Made by a program: the position numbers and the translations under genes | The notes under the pieces: generated by a model | What the model was told of the DNA's origin: nothing | Seen by the model: only the letters and a program-made list of their open reading frames with translations | Databases searched by the model: none | In this document: positions 11,179 through 22,494 of the stretch, in pieces | How the letters are laid out: each line of letters opens with the position of its first letter | Position numbering within the stretch: the stretch's first letter is position 1 | DNA from: Carposina sasakii | Lineage: Eukaryota > Arthropoda > Insecta > Lepidoptera > Carposinidae | Direction of reading: 5' to 3' | Length of the DNA: 64,000 nucleotides | Assembly (NCBI GenBank): GCA_014607495.2 | Contig: CP053163.1 | Coordinates: forward strand, 6,986,716-7,050,715

Positions 11179-11454
11179 TTATTAATATTAATTCTCACGC
11201 GGTCAAAATTATAAAAAAAAAACTATGTATTACTAGTTAACGGAAGAGCGAAGTAATTGCTAAGAAACTGATTCTTATTTAATATTCTTTGAAATATTTT
11301 ATGTCTTTTGTTTTTATGTAATTATCTTGTACTTGTGAAATGTTATATTTGAAATTAAGATAGCTAACCACACAGCGAGTGTTTTCATTTCTCAGATAGC
11401 TAAGCATTTTCTGCATGGTACCTAAACTATACTTACCTACTTAACTATTATAAA

Positions 11455-11520
11455 GGCGTTTTCTCCGGCAATGAGCTAGCAACTTGTCGCTGATTGCTGA
11501 TATAATACTAAAATAACTTT
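11455..11520 (+). repeat. Family C fragment
   Basis: GGCGTTTTCTCCGGCAATGA followed by GCTAGCAACTTGTCGCTGAT matches the family C block seen complete at 27335-27560. Confidence 0.6.
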
Positions 11521-11530
11521 TCCAGAAAAA

Positions 11531-12005
11531 TTTATATTTATTTATTATTTATTTATTATATGTAAACAGGCAGGCAGTTGAGGCAACTGATTTTGCCTGT
11601 ATCTGAATGTTCTCTTCTTAGGTTTTTCCATGTTCTTTAATGTGTTTGTCAAGTTTGTTTTTGAAATTATTGACACTTGGTGCCAAAACCACTTCTTCTG
11701 GTAGTTTGTTCCAAGGGTTCACTACCCTGTTGGTAATAAAGTTTTTTGCGGGGATTGCTATGTGAGATGCCTGTGCTAAGTTTTAAATTATGACCTCGTA
11801 GTTTTGTATTTTTATTACGCTCAAACATTCTATGAAAATCTTGTAAGTCATATCTCTGTGTTAAAATTTTGTATGTTTCAATAAGATCTCCACGTTCTCT
11901 ACATTTAATTAAATAAAAAGTGATTGCAAAAGTTAACTGTTTTAGTGTTAGATAGGTATAAAACCTACTTAACATATTGCGAGTGCAAGCGTATATTAAC
12001 ATGAC
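11531..12005 (-). pseudogene. 5'-truncated non-LTR retrotransposon (CR1/Jockey-like) C-terminus
   Basis: On the minus strand the frame from 12002 gives RGDLIETYKILTQRYDLQD and the LRGHNLKL segment. After a one-base frame break in an A-run near 11740 it gives KNFITNRVVNPWNKLPEEVV and NNFKNKLDKHIKEHGKT, then stops. This is the typical C-terminal tail of LINE reverse transcriptases. The 3' end runs into a (TAAATAAT)n tail at 11531-11560. The 5' truncation near 12005 is as expected for a LINE. Confidence 0.8.
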
Positions 12006-12940
12006 TGTAAACTTTTAGAAGGTTGTATTTAAATTAGAAGTATAAAATTTCATCTAAGTATAAAATGAAGTATAAAATAGATTAACCTGCTTGATTTTGA
12101 AAAGCAGACAAATAAAACTTTGTTCAGCTCGAGAAGTTTGCTTTAGCAGTCTATGAGCATTAAATTTATAATTTATCTACCAACGCACTTATTTTGCATC
12201 ATCTATTTTATCTTCTTCCAAAAAGGTAAAAGTTGACTAATTTTTAACCGATCAACTGATTTTTTTAATAGTCAAATAGCCCATCTGAGGGATAAAGTTG
12301 ATGCTCTCTAAAGTTGACCAAGAAAGAGACAGCATCAACATTAACCTTCAGATATAATATCTTACCATTGAAAAAATGGGACCTAAAGAATTCAGGGGCG
12401 TTCTCTTAGGTAAAAAGCTAGTAACTTATCTGTCTAAACTAACGAAACTTGACAAAACTATGGACTTTCTTAATCTCTAGTTCCGTTCTAGCTTTCTCAC
12501 TCGCCTCGTTTGTCCCTCCACCAATTTTGGAGTCTAAATTCAGTCCCTCATGTCCCATATAAATAGTCCGTGAACAAAAACCTACTATAATAATTTTACT
12601 TATCCAAAGCTATAAAATGAAGTTAACACATATAATAATGATTTCCAATTACTTTTATTATCTAAATTAGTGCAATGAAGTAATAAATTGCTGCCTTCTT
12701 ATCCATTATATATGAATTACTTTATCGATTCCATTATAAGATGAAAACGAATTATGTAAATGAAATATATTAAAATTTATACCGAAAAAGGTTTCAAAAA
12801 GGCTTGCGATTTTAAAAAATTATATAATCCTAAAATGTTTAACATAAGATACTTTAGACTTAGGGCCTTACAAATTTTATATGGACAGCAAAATATTAGT
12901 AGTAGCAAAAGTTAGATACATACGGGGTTATTACAAAAGA
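12006..12940. other. AT-rich non-coding stretch
   Basis: A weak family C scrap lies at 12393-12430 (GGGGCGTTCTCTTAGG). Otherwise I see no gene, RNA or repeat structure. Confidence 0.4.
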
Positions 12941-12944
12941 GCGC

Positions 12945-13060
12945 CTAAAGTTAGACTCGATTTAAATATGACATTTGACAGCAAAATGTACGGCATAGTT
13001 GTCAAATTTAGGGCATGTTTAGCTTAAAAAATGTTTAAATTCTTTTGTAATAACTCGAAT
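12945..13060. repeat. Family M repeat
   Basis: GACATTTGACAGCAAAATGT, then GGCATAGTTGTCAAATTTAG, then GCATGT. The same order is found at 52312-52380. Two copies define a dispersed repeat whose limits I cannot fix. Confidence 0.5.
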
Positions 13061-13394
13061 ACTATTTGTCAAATTAAGTGTTGATTAGCCTAATAATTTC
13101 CAGTGAGTAAACTATACGTAGCGACCAACATTTGGTAATTCGGCATATATACTACTACGAGTGTTTCATTATCCACGAAAACTACCTATTCAAGTTTTCA
13201 TCCCAAAACCATCGTTTTAGTTCTGTTGATAATATAAATTTTATTTTGCGCTGATGCCCTGATTACCTAACTTGTAAAAGCAAGCCGACAGCAGAGCGAA
13301 AGCCAATTTGTACAATCTTCGCATTTAAATGTCAACAATTAGCAGCGCCAAAGCAATCGAGCATCACCAAAGCGATAAAATCGGGTACTAGACG

Positions 13395-13660
13395 CAGACT
13401 AGCATATTACCCTTGTGTTGTTGATATCCCACCCATCCGCACCAAACGTTATGCTAACTAGTTTGTAATGCGAACGGCTAAGGAGTGGAATGCACTTCAT
13501 GCCGATATATCTTCCGAGCACTACAACATTGATCTCTTCAAAGTTAGAGTGAATAGGCACTTTCTAGGCAAACATGTACCACCTTAGGCCGCATCTTGCT
13601 TTACATCAGGCACGATGGCGGGCAAATGTTTGCCTATCTAGTTGTAAAAATAAATTACCT
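13395..13660 (+). pseudogene. Degraded LINE reverse transcriptase C-terminus
   Basis: The plus strand encodes RTAKEWNALHADIFPEHYN and LFKVRVNRHFLGKHVPP before the stop at 13585. This is the standard C-terminal signature of an abundant lepidopteran non-LTR element. Upstream the frame is broken by stops (near 13460). The 3' UTR follows (GCACGATGGCGGGCAAATG). Confidence 0.75.
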
Positions 13661-13769
13661 GTTCTTCATACATTAAATGGCGGATTCTTGACTCAGATTT
13701 TGTGGATAGCTTGTATTGATACTCACTGTTACAACCTGTAGAATATATCAGCTGTTTTTACTTCCTGAT

Positions 13770-13890
13770 AAGACGAAGGACTAGCTTGTCACTGGCTGAC
13801 CTTTTACATCTATTCTAAACGTGGCGGCGGTTTCTCATTTGTGATCCTGCAGTTTCGGCTAGTCCATATTCAGTACAAAGCCGTGTGATT
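13770..13890 (+). repeat. Family C repeat just upstream of the dpr first exon
   Basis: CACTGGCTGACCTTTTACAT, TTCTAAACGTGGCGGCGGTT, GTGATCCTGCAGTTTCGGCT and GCCGTGTGA follow the block order of family C. It ends about 30 bp before the acceptor site of the signal-peptide exon. Confidence 0.7.
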
Positions 13891-13921
13891 ATATGTAATA
13901 ATTGCATTTCGTTTGTTTCAG

Positions 13922-13998
13922 GACATGGAGTACAGTGGTCAGAATTGGTGCAAATGTGCAGTGGTTTTTACCTAAGATGTGAGTTCAGCGCGGACAGG
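13922..13998 (+). promoter_or_regulatory. 5' UTR of dpr-family gene with two upstream ORFs
   Basis: The exon seems to start after TTTGTTTCAG at 13921. Before the main ATG (13999) there are two upstream starts. One at 13925 opens a 16-codon frame ending TAA at 13973-13975. The other at 13977 is a minimal start-stop (ATGTGA, 13977-13982). Both would be expected to lower translation of the main frame. Confidence 0.6.
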
Positions 13999-14035
13999 AT
14001 GTCGCTTCCAACGCTGGTGTTTCTATGGTGCTGGG
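13999..14035 (+). CDS. dpr: dpr-family cell-surface Ig protein, exon with signal peptide start
   Basis: The exon encodes MSLPTLVFLWCW plus the first base of a Gly codon, then donor GTGAGT at 14036. The hydrophobic run is a signal-peptide h-region. Joined in phase 1 to the exon at 48731 (starting GT) it gives Gly and continues LTAGGVN, a plausible cleavage region. The short length and lack of homology in signal peptides mean this exon is identified by phase, position and character rather than by similarity. Dpr proteins sit on neuronal surfaces and bind DIP partners to guide synaptic specificity. The intron to the next exon is 34,695 bp. Confidence 0.68.
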
Positions 14036-14041
14036 GTGAGT

Positions 14042-15033
14042 CTTCCTTTTTACGATTTACCATGTTCATATCTATGGGTAGGGGTGGTGTTCTAGGATTT
14101 CGCATTCGATTGTGGTTCTCTCCTGCATCTGATAGATGGCTCCGCTACATATCTTTATGTATACCTATACTATATACCTATATACTGTAAGGTTGAAATA
14201 ATTTTGAAAATTATTTAGACAAAATTAAAAAGAACGTCAATTTAATGCTTAATAAAAAGTATTTAAACGTGATACTTGGTATTGAATAACATTAGGGTGA
14301 AGGTAGGAGATATAAAAAGAAGTGACAGGGCGGTTACACTTGGTTAGTTGATGGTTGGTCGTTGAGCTGTGTGGGATTTTAAAATTACGCCTTGGAATTA
14401 AGATGACGAATCGCTAAAATTGGCGTTAGTTAAGTCGATTTTTCTCAGCCATTACAATATATAGGAAAGTGATATTTAATAATCGAATTCTACACTATAT
14501 TATCTCACTTTCTGTGGTTGCAGAAACACGATTCATAAACTTTTTTACGATAAAAAATTGTGTTAAAGATACCTCTATTTTATCAAATTTGTTCATTTGA
14601 CAGGCAAATCAAAGCGAATTTTTGTATCAATAGACTTGTCTAAACATACTCTAAAAACGTAAATATTGTGTAGTTTTTAATTAAAACGCGAAAATATGTT
14701 TTGTCGCTTACGCTCTTTTAGTTTAAGCTAGTCCCCGCTCATATTTGTATGGAAATAAACGTCCCTCCACCCTCCCTCAGTCGGCCTCCGGCCTTGATCG
14801 ACGTTGGTTCTATGTCAGTCGTTTTCCCGCGCTGTTATTTTTCTCTGTCAAATTTTAACTGACTATTTACTGGTTGACATTATTATCTAAGGGTAAATTC
14901 ATATTAGGTACTACAAAAGGAACTAGATACGAGTATTAGGAAATCGCGGGATGCAAGATCAAAAATGGCAATTGAGTCTTAGGCAGTTACTTGAGTCAAT
15001 AAAATTGTTATGGAAATATTTTACCTGTATTGA
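14042..15033. other. Intron sequence without recognised elements
   Basis: Start of the long dpr intron. It is AT-rich with a GC-richer patch at 14760-14840 (CTCCCTCAGTCGGCCTCCGG). No gene or repeat was recognised. Confidence 0.4.
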
Positions 15034-15041
15034 TGCGGGGC

Positions 15042-15860
15042 TAGGGTTGCCAGGTCGAAAACACAAAAAGCCGGACAGACCAGCCCGTTTGGCCGGACAT
15101 TTGAATAAAAAAGCCGGACACCCTATATATATTATTTAGGATTTTGTGTCTCAGTTATATGGGTATCAATATAGGTACAAAAATTATCGTCGCTGAATAC
15201 TTACACTGACAATGAACCTACTATTGATATAGCGCGAACGACAGTCGACTCTGGGAGTCAAAAAGACCAATTGCGACCATTTTTTGCATGCGACTGAAAA
15301 TAAGGTTAAAACACGTAAAAGTACGCCAGCGAAGCGAGCGCGAAATTTTTTCTCATATTTAGCACGTAACTCACATACCTAAGTTGCCTATTACTTCTTG
15401 AAAATTTAAGCTCTACCGAGAATTTGTGACCATTGCTAAGACATGAGATGGGTTACAAGCGGGTAGACATCTAAACATAACCGTTATATTTAGACTGTTT
15501 AGACTTACTAGAAATCTGTCCGTCCAGAGGGCTTAGACATTGCGATGAGCGACAACGAAGTTCACAAGGTTATGAAAACATTTCCTCAAATACCTAATGA
15601 AGCCTTAATTTAACGCGTTCACTAAATAACGTGATCGCTGTTGGTGGAAATGTTTCGATAACTTTACGATGTTCGCTGTCGCTTGTAAAATTATTGCATT
15701 GGCTAATCGGGCCTAAGCCCCAGCGGGTGGTCATGAGCTCCATGACCCTATGGATCCGGGCTTGGTGAAAAGCCTACCAAAATCCCGACAGGCCGGATAT
15801 CGTTAATTTTGGCCGGACACACGACTCTGTTCGGCTTTGTCCGGATGCCTGGCAACCCTA
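15042..15860. mobile_element. hAT-type non-autonomous transposon, 819 bp, with 8-bp target duplication
   Basis: The ends are TAGGGTTGCCAGG (15042-15054) and CCTGGCAACCCTA (15848-15860), perfect 13-bp inverted repeats. TGCGGGGC flanks both sides (15034-15041 and 15861-15868), the 8-bp duplication expected of hAT elements. Subterminal GCCGGACA motifs recur at both ends (for example 15071, 15093, 15114 and, inverted or variant, 15780-15845). No transposase frame is present, so it depends on a partner element. Confidence 0.92.
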
Positions 15861-15894
15861 TGCGGGGCATTACTGGAATAAACCAGATGACGCT

Positions 15895-15990
15895 TTTTTA
15901 ATTCTTTATTGCACGTTTAAAGGTTTGTACAATGGCGGACTTAATGCTATGCAGCATTCTCTACCAGTCAACCAATATTTGTGGTGAGAA
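15895..15990 (-). repeat. LINE 3' UTR fragment
   Basis: The reverse strand reads GGTAGAGAATGCTGCATAGC, ATTAAGTCCGCCATTGTACA and ATAAAGAATT. This is the 3' end of a common lepidopteran non-LTR element, with its AATAAAG tail toward 15895. Confidence 0.6.
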
Positions 15991-16289
15991 TGTACAGGTA
16001 GCGCAATGGACAAAACAATTTTAAAGATAGGCTAAACAAACACTTAAGATTAAGACTTTGGGATATGTGGTCATATTTACGCAATCCAAAAATATATCGA
16101 ATACACATGTTGAGAAGACGGCCGTATATGTGTCACATTTCTCTAGTCGATTTACCAACTTATTAGTAAACTGAAGATGTCGCCGTGTGTTACCGAACGA
16201 AATGATATTTCAACGTGGTGACTGTAGTTCCTTTTTCTGCCACTTTTCAGTTAATTTGGCAAACGCACACATTTCAATCGCTCATAATA

Positions 16290-16612
16290 ATCCGACTTAT
16301 ATTATAAACGCGAAAGTTTGTGAGGATGTATGTATGTTTGTTGCTCTTTTGCGCAAAAACGAACGCTGAATGGATTTTAATGAAACTTCACAATAATATA
16401 GCTTACATATAAGAATAACAGTGGACTTTGCTAGGATTACATTTTAGTCCAACACCCTGTTACTTATATTATTTCATTTTTGTAAATAAAAATGTAATGT
16501 GTTTAAGTGTAAAAAAAAAAATTACACATAGGAATTATCCCGGGTTAACATTTTTATCCCGGATAATTTCGACATTTTGTTGTTCTGCAGTATCCACTAG
16601 TGTCAAATATAT
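16290..16612 (-). repeat. Family E repeat, nearly complete
   Basis: Starts with TATAAACGCGAAAGTTTGTG (the outer end also seen at 31845-31870) and ends GTATCCACTAGTGTC, with ATCCCGGATAATTTCGACAT inside. It is inserted in the reverse orientation within the dpr intron. Confidence 0.7.
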
Positions 16613-17686
16613 AGACAAAGTGTGAACGATGAACTATCCAATTTGAATTTGGAATGACTGTTACGTTGAAGCTTTGAAACATTGTTCGCGATCTATGTAG
16701 ATTTCAAGAAATCCGTGGGACTCGCAAATTGCGTAAAACTTTCTCAAAACTTTAATAAATAAACTCAGTAGGTACATGCGTTTTGGAATTATTATTGAGC
16801 ACGGAGTCACCTTAAGTGTACTGTGTGAGCCTGTGTGGTAATAAAAGTATTCTTATATACTACTTGGAGTTTGAGTATGTAACTTAGGCTTTCTCTCAGG
16901 AGATAAGATAGCAACTTTTCACTGACCATTTACATCTGTTTCCGCTGTGAGGAGTGTATAATGTAGGTATGTATGGTATAACTTATAAGTCCGGGCACAG
17001 AATAAATAAGACATCGGACTCATGTCCAAATCATGCAGTCAAAGAGAGGTCTACCAATCAACGTATTAATTTAATAGCTAACAATTTATCAATATCTTTG
17101 AATAATATGTTAATAAATCATTCATGTTTCTAAATCAGTACATAAAGAAGAAAAAAAAATTATGTTCATCTACGTTCTTAGTTTTACACGGTTTAGCAAT
17201 TTAAGTTACATAAAAATTACTTATTAGTCTAATTAGGCTAGATTGTAATTTTAATGAATTATCTGTTCGTCACGGATAATACATTAAGAGAGAAAAAAAA
17301 ATCTCATTTCACTGCAAAGAATTAACAATTAAAGATGTAACTAGGTACAGCAGAAGGTAATATAGGCTTTATTGATTGACATGCTTTTACTGCAAAACTC
17401 GAAATTTTGATATACACTTTAGTCTGCCGCCCCTAAAAACTTTCGAGGGCTTCACACGAAAAGCGTAAACGAATTTTCATACTTGGATACGTTCATTAAA
17501 TTCGCTTCAGGGCGAGAGAGAAAGCTTGTTATGTCCCGATTTATTCTATTTTTTATGTCGGGTGGTCAATGCCTCCACCAAAGGGTTCAGGTCAGTTTAT
17601 TTTCTCTTTTTTTTTGTATATTTAGATACGGTTTTTTCATCATTTTTAGTTTGGAGATAATATTTAACCGTTAAATTATACTACTT
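16613..17686. other. Intron sequence, mostly featureless
   Basis: A family C fragment lies at 16893-16955 (TTCTCTCAGGAGATAAGATA, TTTCACTGACCATTTACATC). No coding sequence is supported. Confidence 0.4.
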
Positions 17687-17955
17687 TATACAGGATGTAA
17701 CGGAATGGATATATTAAGCGAAAAGCTATGTAAATAGCCCACTATAGAGATCCTATTTCCAAAATTTGAGACTCGAAATCACGTTTTTATTTTTCAAGAT
17801 TGTGTGGACATTCCTGAGTTGTTTCGGAATTCTTCATACTATCTGGAAAAATAAAAATGTGAATTTGAGTCTGAAATTTTGGGAATAGGTACTCTATAGT
17901 GGGCTATTTACATAGCTTTTCGCTTAACATACCCCTTTTGTTACACCCTGTATAG
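17687..17955. mobile_element. Palindromic MITE ending TATACAGG/CCTGTATA
   Basis: The left arm (TATACAGGATGTAACGGAAT..AAGCGAAAAGCTATGTAAAT..AGCCCACTATAGAG) is the inverse of the right arm (CTCTATAGTGGGCTATTTAC..TTCGCTTAACATA..TTGTTACACCCTGTATA). The arms are about 120 bp. A second copy begins at 63924 and a diverged piece lies near 7950. Confidence 0.8.
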
Positions 17956-18039
17956 AGGTACCTACTTAGTTACTAAGTAACTAAGTACTACTACTACTAC
18001 ATTTGTAATAACACAAACATTACATGTGTTTCCAAAATG

Positions 18040-18170
18040 GGGTAGCTACTATCTAGAACAGCAGTATCACAGAGGAGATCTTATAGCCGCGTTTAGTATT
18101 GCGGGGCCAGATGTAAAAGCTCAGTGACAAGTTGCATGCTCATTGCCAGATGCTCCATTCTTTGTTTGTA
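18040..18170 (-). repeat. Family C repeat
   Basis: The reverse strand carries the canonical order: GGCAATGAGCATGCAACTTG, TCACTGAGCTTTTACATCTG, CCCCGCAATACTAAACGCGG. Confidence 0.75.
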
Positions 18171-18810
18171 AATATTACACTGTAATAATTGTGATTAACG
18201 ATATTGTGTATGTATAGAACTTAATATTAAGCTAAAATAATTTCAAGTTACTTATATTAATTTTTAGATTAAACATAATGAACAGTCAGCAAAAGATTAT
18301 ATACCTACGTTTTTTTTTCTCATCTCGGGGTATTTTACTCTTATTTATATTATATTATATTATATATTTTTTTCTGAACTTAACTTTTCAATTTGTAAGT
18401 ATTAAATTTTATAATATATCTAGATTTATTTATAAGCAATTAAAATTTTGATTAGCTTCCGTCAAAGTAAACAATATTCTATTTATTGAACTCGGTTATA
18501 CTCGTACCTATTACCGATTCTGCCGCTATCACGTTATTACCTTTGAGCGGAAAATTTTGATTTGATTTTGCCCGTATTTAGATCAAACAAGTGAATTGAT
18601 TACAAATTTAGAGTATATAAAAATAACTTATTACATAGCTTGTTAGTAAATACTTTGTTATACCTCATCCCATTTAATATTATCAATGTGAAAGTAATAT
18701 TGTTTGTTACCTCTTCACGTTTTATTCTCTTAACCACTCTTCTTGAAATTTTGTATACATATAGCTGGGAGTACAGAGAAAGACATTCAGTTGGGTAAGC
18801 ACGAACCTCT

Positions 18811-18905
18811 CAATATTCCGTAACGCTAGCGTCAAACTGTCATTTCCCATATATTTTGCTAGCGAGTCGCTAGCGTTACGCCGCCGCGTAAAAAGGTTCG
18901 TGTTT
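18811..18905. repeat. Family F repeat
   Basis: CACGAACCTCTCAATATTCC, GTAACGCTAGCG, ATATATTTTGCTAGCGAG and CCGCGTAAAAAGGTTCGTG. The copy at 32195-32296 has the same order. GCTAGCG/CGCTAGC gives an internal palindromic character, suggesting a small inverted-repeat element. Confidence 0.55.
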
Positions 18906-18915
18906 ACGCCACTGT

Positions 18916-20340
18916 TCCCCACGCGTTTGAAGTCGCGAGCAGGGCAAGCTATACATAATATATAAAATTCTAAAAGACAGTTTGGGCAAAATTCCTTCCA
19001 GCAGGCCAATAACTATTAGGTACTTGAATACCAGCAGCCAGTTACTTAGATGTAGTAGTGCTTGCACCTACTGCGTGTTGTCTTGGACGTGGAGTAGAGA
19101 CAGCATAAAGTTGTAAGCAAAGTAAAGACTTTGTACGGAGAGACTTAGTTAAAAGCCGACGTGTGCTAAAAATATTTTTGCACTTAGCTATTCATCCACT
19201 CCTGGGTAAAGGACGCTCCTAATGTTGCATTTCAAAGTGGCAACTCTGGCAGAAATAAAATCGAGATCATCCCGCCAACTTAGTCTCAGCCTAGCCCTTC
19301 TACGATTAACTAACATTACGTATTTTGATGAAATCCCTTTTGATAATATCGAGGAGAGAAAGACTATTTCCACCATCAGAATGAGTGATAATCAGCAGCT
19401 GTCAAAAAAGATACCCGATACCCTAGCAGGTCTAACGGTAAATGAGCCTACGAGTATTAAGCAGTCTATGAATACTTCAGAAAACACTTAAAACTTTTGT
19501 ATAGAATAATTAAAACTCTTTAGACAATATAATTCAAAGTCTTTGTCAGACCTGCGCGCCTATTTTAAAGTCAAAAGATGAAATTTCCCTGAGAGACAAT
19601 CAAAGAAACGTAGGGTACCTACTTAGAAGAATTAAGTGAAGTTAGGTATTATACTAAATTAGACTTTGATTGTCTGAGTAAATATAAGATTTTATTATGT
19701 CTTTACCTTCTTATTTCCCATGTGAAACCCTATTTATTCATATTAACTAAAATTAATTTATTAAAATTTAAAGTCCAATGGTATAAATGTATTAAATCAA
19801 GAGTACCTACTTACTATGTATCATTATGTAATTTACAGTTGTTGTGTTTAAATACTCAAGATTCGAGTAACTCTCATAATTAATAAATAAAAAAGCAAGT
19901 AGTTAATTCTAATGTTTAATCGATGTTTCCGTATCGAGATCCCAACCAAAATAGCCCTCGCGACGCCGCCATTTTTATGTTTTACTTTTTTAAAATGGTG
20001 CCCTTGCCTACTGGAACTTCGTCTGTCGAGAAATGGTGCTCACTCGGTGTTACCAACATTCATAGATAGAAAATCAATAATATATAAATAAATGTAATTT
20101 AGGCCTGGATACAAAGTGAATAGTCAACTTCTGTTCAGTAACCTATGGGCATATATGAATTAGGTACACAAACACTCATATTATCAGATTTTTCATGCTT
20201 TATTTGCATTTTTCTTTTCCTTTGTTAATCCTGGCGGGAATAAGTGGTGGGGCGATTCTACTACATTCATAAATGAGGCTATTTCGTTTAAGCAAAATAA
20301 CGTGGTAGAGGCTGAAGCTTTTTCCTGGGCGTGAAATCGT
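18916..20340. other. Intron sequence without supported genes
   Basis: An 89-codon open frame at 19222-19491 on the plus strand has no recognisable domain and no convincing splice context. The rest is AT-rich with no repeat I can name. Confidence 0.35.
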
Positions 20341-20504
20341 TATTTTATTTAATGGGATTAGTATAAGGTGCCAGAGAGCAGCGATGCGTACGCGTAGTTA
20401 CGCATGAGTGCTAACCTAGCACGCCGAGCGCCAAGAGTTTTTGGAGGTATTCAAACAAAAAACAATGAAGGAAAAGTTGACAATTTTATTCTGCCTAGGC
20501 ATTT

Positions 20505-20665
20505 GAAAAGCCGTCTTCAGCCTATTACACTGCTGTATGTAGGCTACTGCCATAGGAAGTTTTTGCCCATACTCACCAAACTGGGCAGGCGGATTGGTGA
20601 CCGCACTACCTACGAGCAGGCATGGGGTGGTACAAACTCTATTCTGCCAGCACAATGCGGCTACG
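20505..20665 (-). repeat. Family G (RTE-tail) remnant
   Basis: CGTCTTCAGCCTATTACACT, ACTGGGCAGGCGGATTGGTG and GCATGGGGTGGTACAAACTC are the order seen in the complete copy at 49985-50260, with an internal deletion. Confidence 0.65.
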
Positions 20666-20744
20666 TCGGGTAAAAAATCATATTCCTCTAATGAAATGAA
20701 ATGAAAATCAATACCACGTTTATTATTAAGTACTTAAAAGCGGG

Positions 20745-20840
20745 CGTCGGTTGGATGCCGGCGGCTTCCGACCGGTCGGAGTGGAGGTTGTTGGGGGAGG
20801 CCTATGTCCAACAGTGGACTTCTCAGGGCTGTAAATGATA
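20745..20840 (+). repeat. RTE-type LINE 3' end
   Basis: It encodes the end of the RTE reverse transcriptase (SDRSEWRLLGEAYVQQWTS) and then GGGCTGTAAATGATAAATGA as the 3' tail. It is nearly identical to 54385-54465. Confidence 0.75.
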
Positions 20841-22057
20841 AATGACTTAAAAGGACTGTAGTCGTGAATGACCTTGGCCATACTAATAGGTATTGGCTTT
20901 TTTGGCTTTATAAACGTTCAATGAAAAATTATATTTTCAATGAAAAAATTCAATATACTTATTTATAAATGCTTTTTAGCTTCTGAAGAATATCACATTT
21001 TTTATTTTATAATATTTAAATACTTCCAAATTATCAATTTAATTAAAAATTATAATTTTAAAAAATGGAAATTATGCATATATATATATTTTATACAGAT
21101 ACGTAATTTCTAGTATTGATGGGGCTACGCGTCTTAATGTTCTTACCTAATCAGTGAAAGCGTATGCTCATATGAGTATTATCGTCCACTCACCCATTGA
21201 ATTAAAAAGCTTCAATTAGACTAAGCTTAGACAGAATATTAACAACGACTTCGTTAAACTCCGTAATAGGTTTAGAATAAACAGATTGTTTAATAAGGAT
21301 ATATCGGCAGAAATAAAGTTACATCACATCATATTTTCGTTGAACGTTTTATTACCATGTCAATATTTTCGGTAAATATCGAGATGCTAGAATTATCTCG
21401 AGGACTATTAAATTACTCGTGAAACGAGAAGATTTTTTTTATTGAGCAAGAAAATATCATTATGCGGCTAGGCTAAAGTTATTAAGTTTATTTCGGCTAA
21501 TAGAAACTTACGTAATAATGGCAGGAGCAAAACATGATAAAGCTTAGACGTAAAAGCCAGGGTCAAGATTACATAATAGTTACTACGCCAGGGTTTCAAG
21601 TACAGTATTCAGTAGCGATAGTTAAATATGAGCTAACATCTGCTAAGCTATTAAGATGACGCGGCTGTAGATATATAAAAGATACCTACTTTAAGCAATA
21701 TATTTTCTTATATCGAGATAAATGGGAAAATAAATTTGTTAATTGCTTAGGCTTAGCTCGATTAATATAAAGATTAATTTAAAAAAAAACACAAGTAAAA
21801 TACCTAAAGATTTATAGGTTAGTATATAAAAAAAAAACAATCTAAACATTCTAAAAAAAAGAAAAAAGTACCAAATGAGTTCATAAAACAGAGCAATAAA
21901 GTAGTTTTATCACTGACGAACATACTAGGCCGAGGCAATTTGGCTTCTAGCTAATTTTGATATAGTTGTTACATAAATAAGAATTAGCTCACATGCCGCT
22001 AGCGGAAACGTGCTGGGACGATAAAATACTGCCTTGTAATGTAGGATATTATATATA
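20841..22057. other. Very AT-rich intron sequence
   Basis: No repeats or genes were recognised. It ends in a (TA)n tract at 22050-22057 that served as the LTR-element target. Confidence 0.45.
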
Positions 22058-22494
22058 TGTCGGAGATCAAGATGTCATATCCTACAGTCGGATCTCCAAC
22101 GCCATCTATTTTCAATCGTTGAAGTTAGAAACGTCAAGTCGACAGCTATCACTGACTTGAGGACAGCTGTCACTTGGGTAAAGACAAGACAGAGTACTGA
22201 GAGGGCGCCACTGTAGATTTACAACGACCACCGGGTCGTTTGAATTGAGCCGGAGGGTATTCTGGGCTTGGTTGTTGCGTCGGTCGAGCGAAGCACGGGT
22301 GCTAATCAGCCTCTGTCTTGTACTTACCACGTTTCTACGTTATCCGCTAGAATCCTAGTAATCTTGTGCGTAGATACAGTGAAAGTGTTTGTGATTCCTA
22401 ATTAAGCTTGTTTACTACACGCCGCATTCTTTATTTCGGATTTTGGAAGATGTCGGACACACCTAACGGCACGCCACTCGACCCATCTACGTCA
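22058..22494 (+). repeat. 5' LTR
   Basis: It runs from TGTCGGAGATCAAGATGTCA to CATCTACGTCA and is identical to 25288-25724 in a line-by-line comparison. The gag ATG lies at 22450, inside the LTR, so the LTR's last 45 bases are the first 15 codons of gag. Confidence 0.95.

Noticed and set aside
19222..19491. 89-codon plus-strand frame
   Set aside because: No recognisable domain, no conserved motif and no splice evidence; chance length is plausible.
22112..22330. 72-codon minus-strand frame present in both LTRs
   Set aside because: It is duplicated only because the LTR is duplicated. It is antisense to the element and has no recognisable domain.
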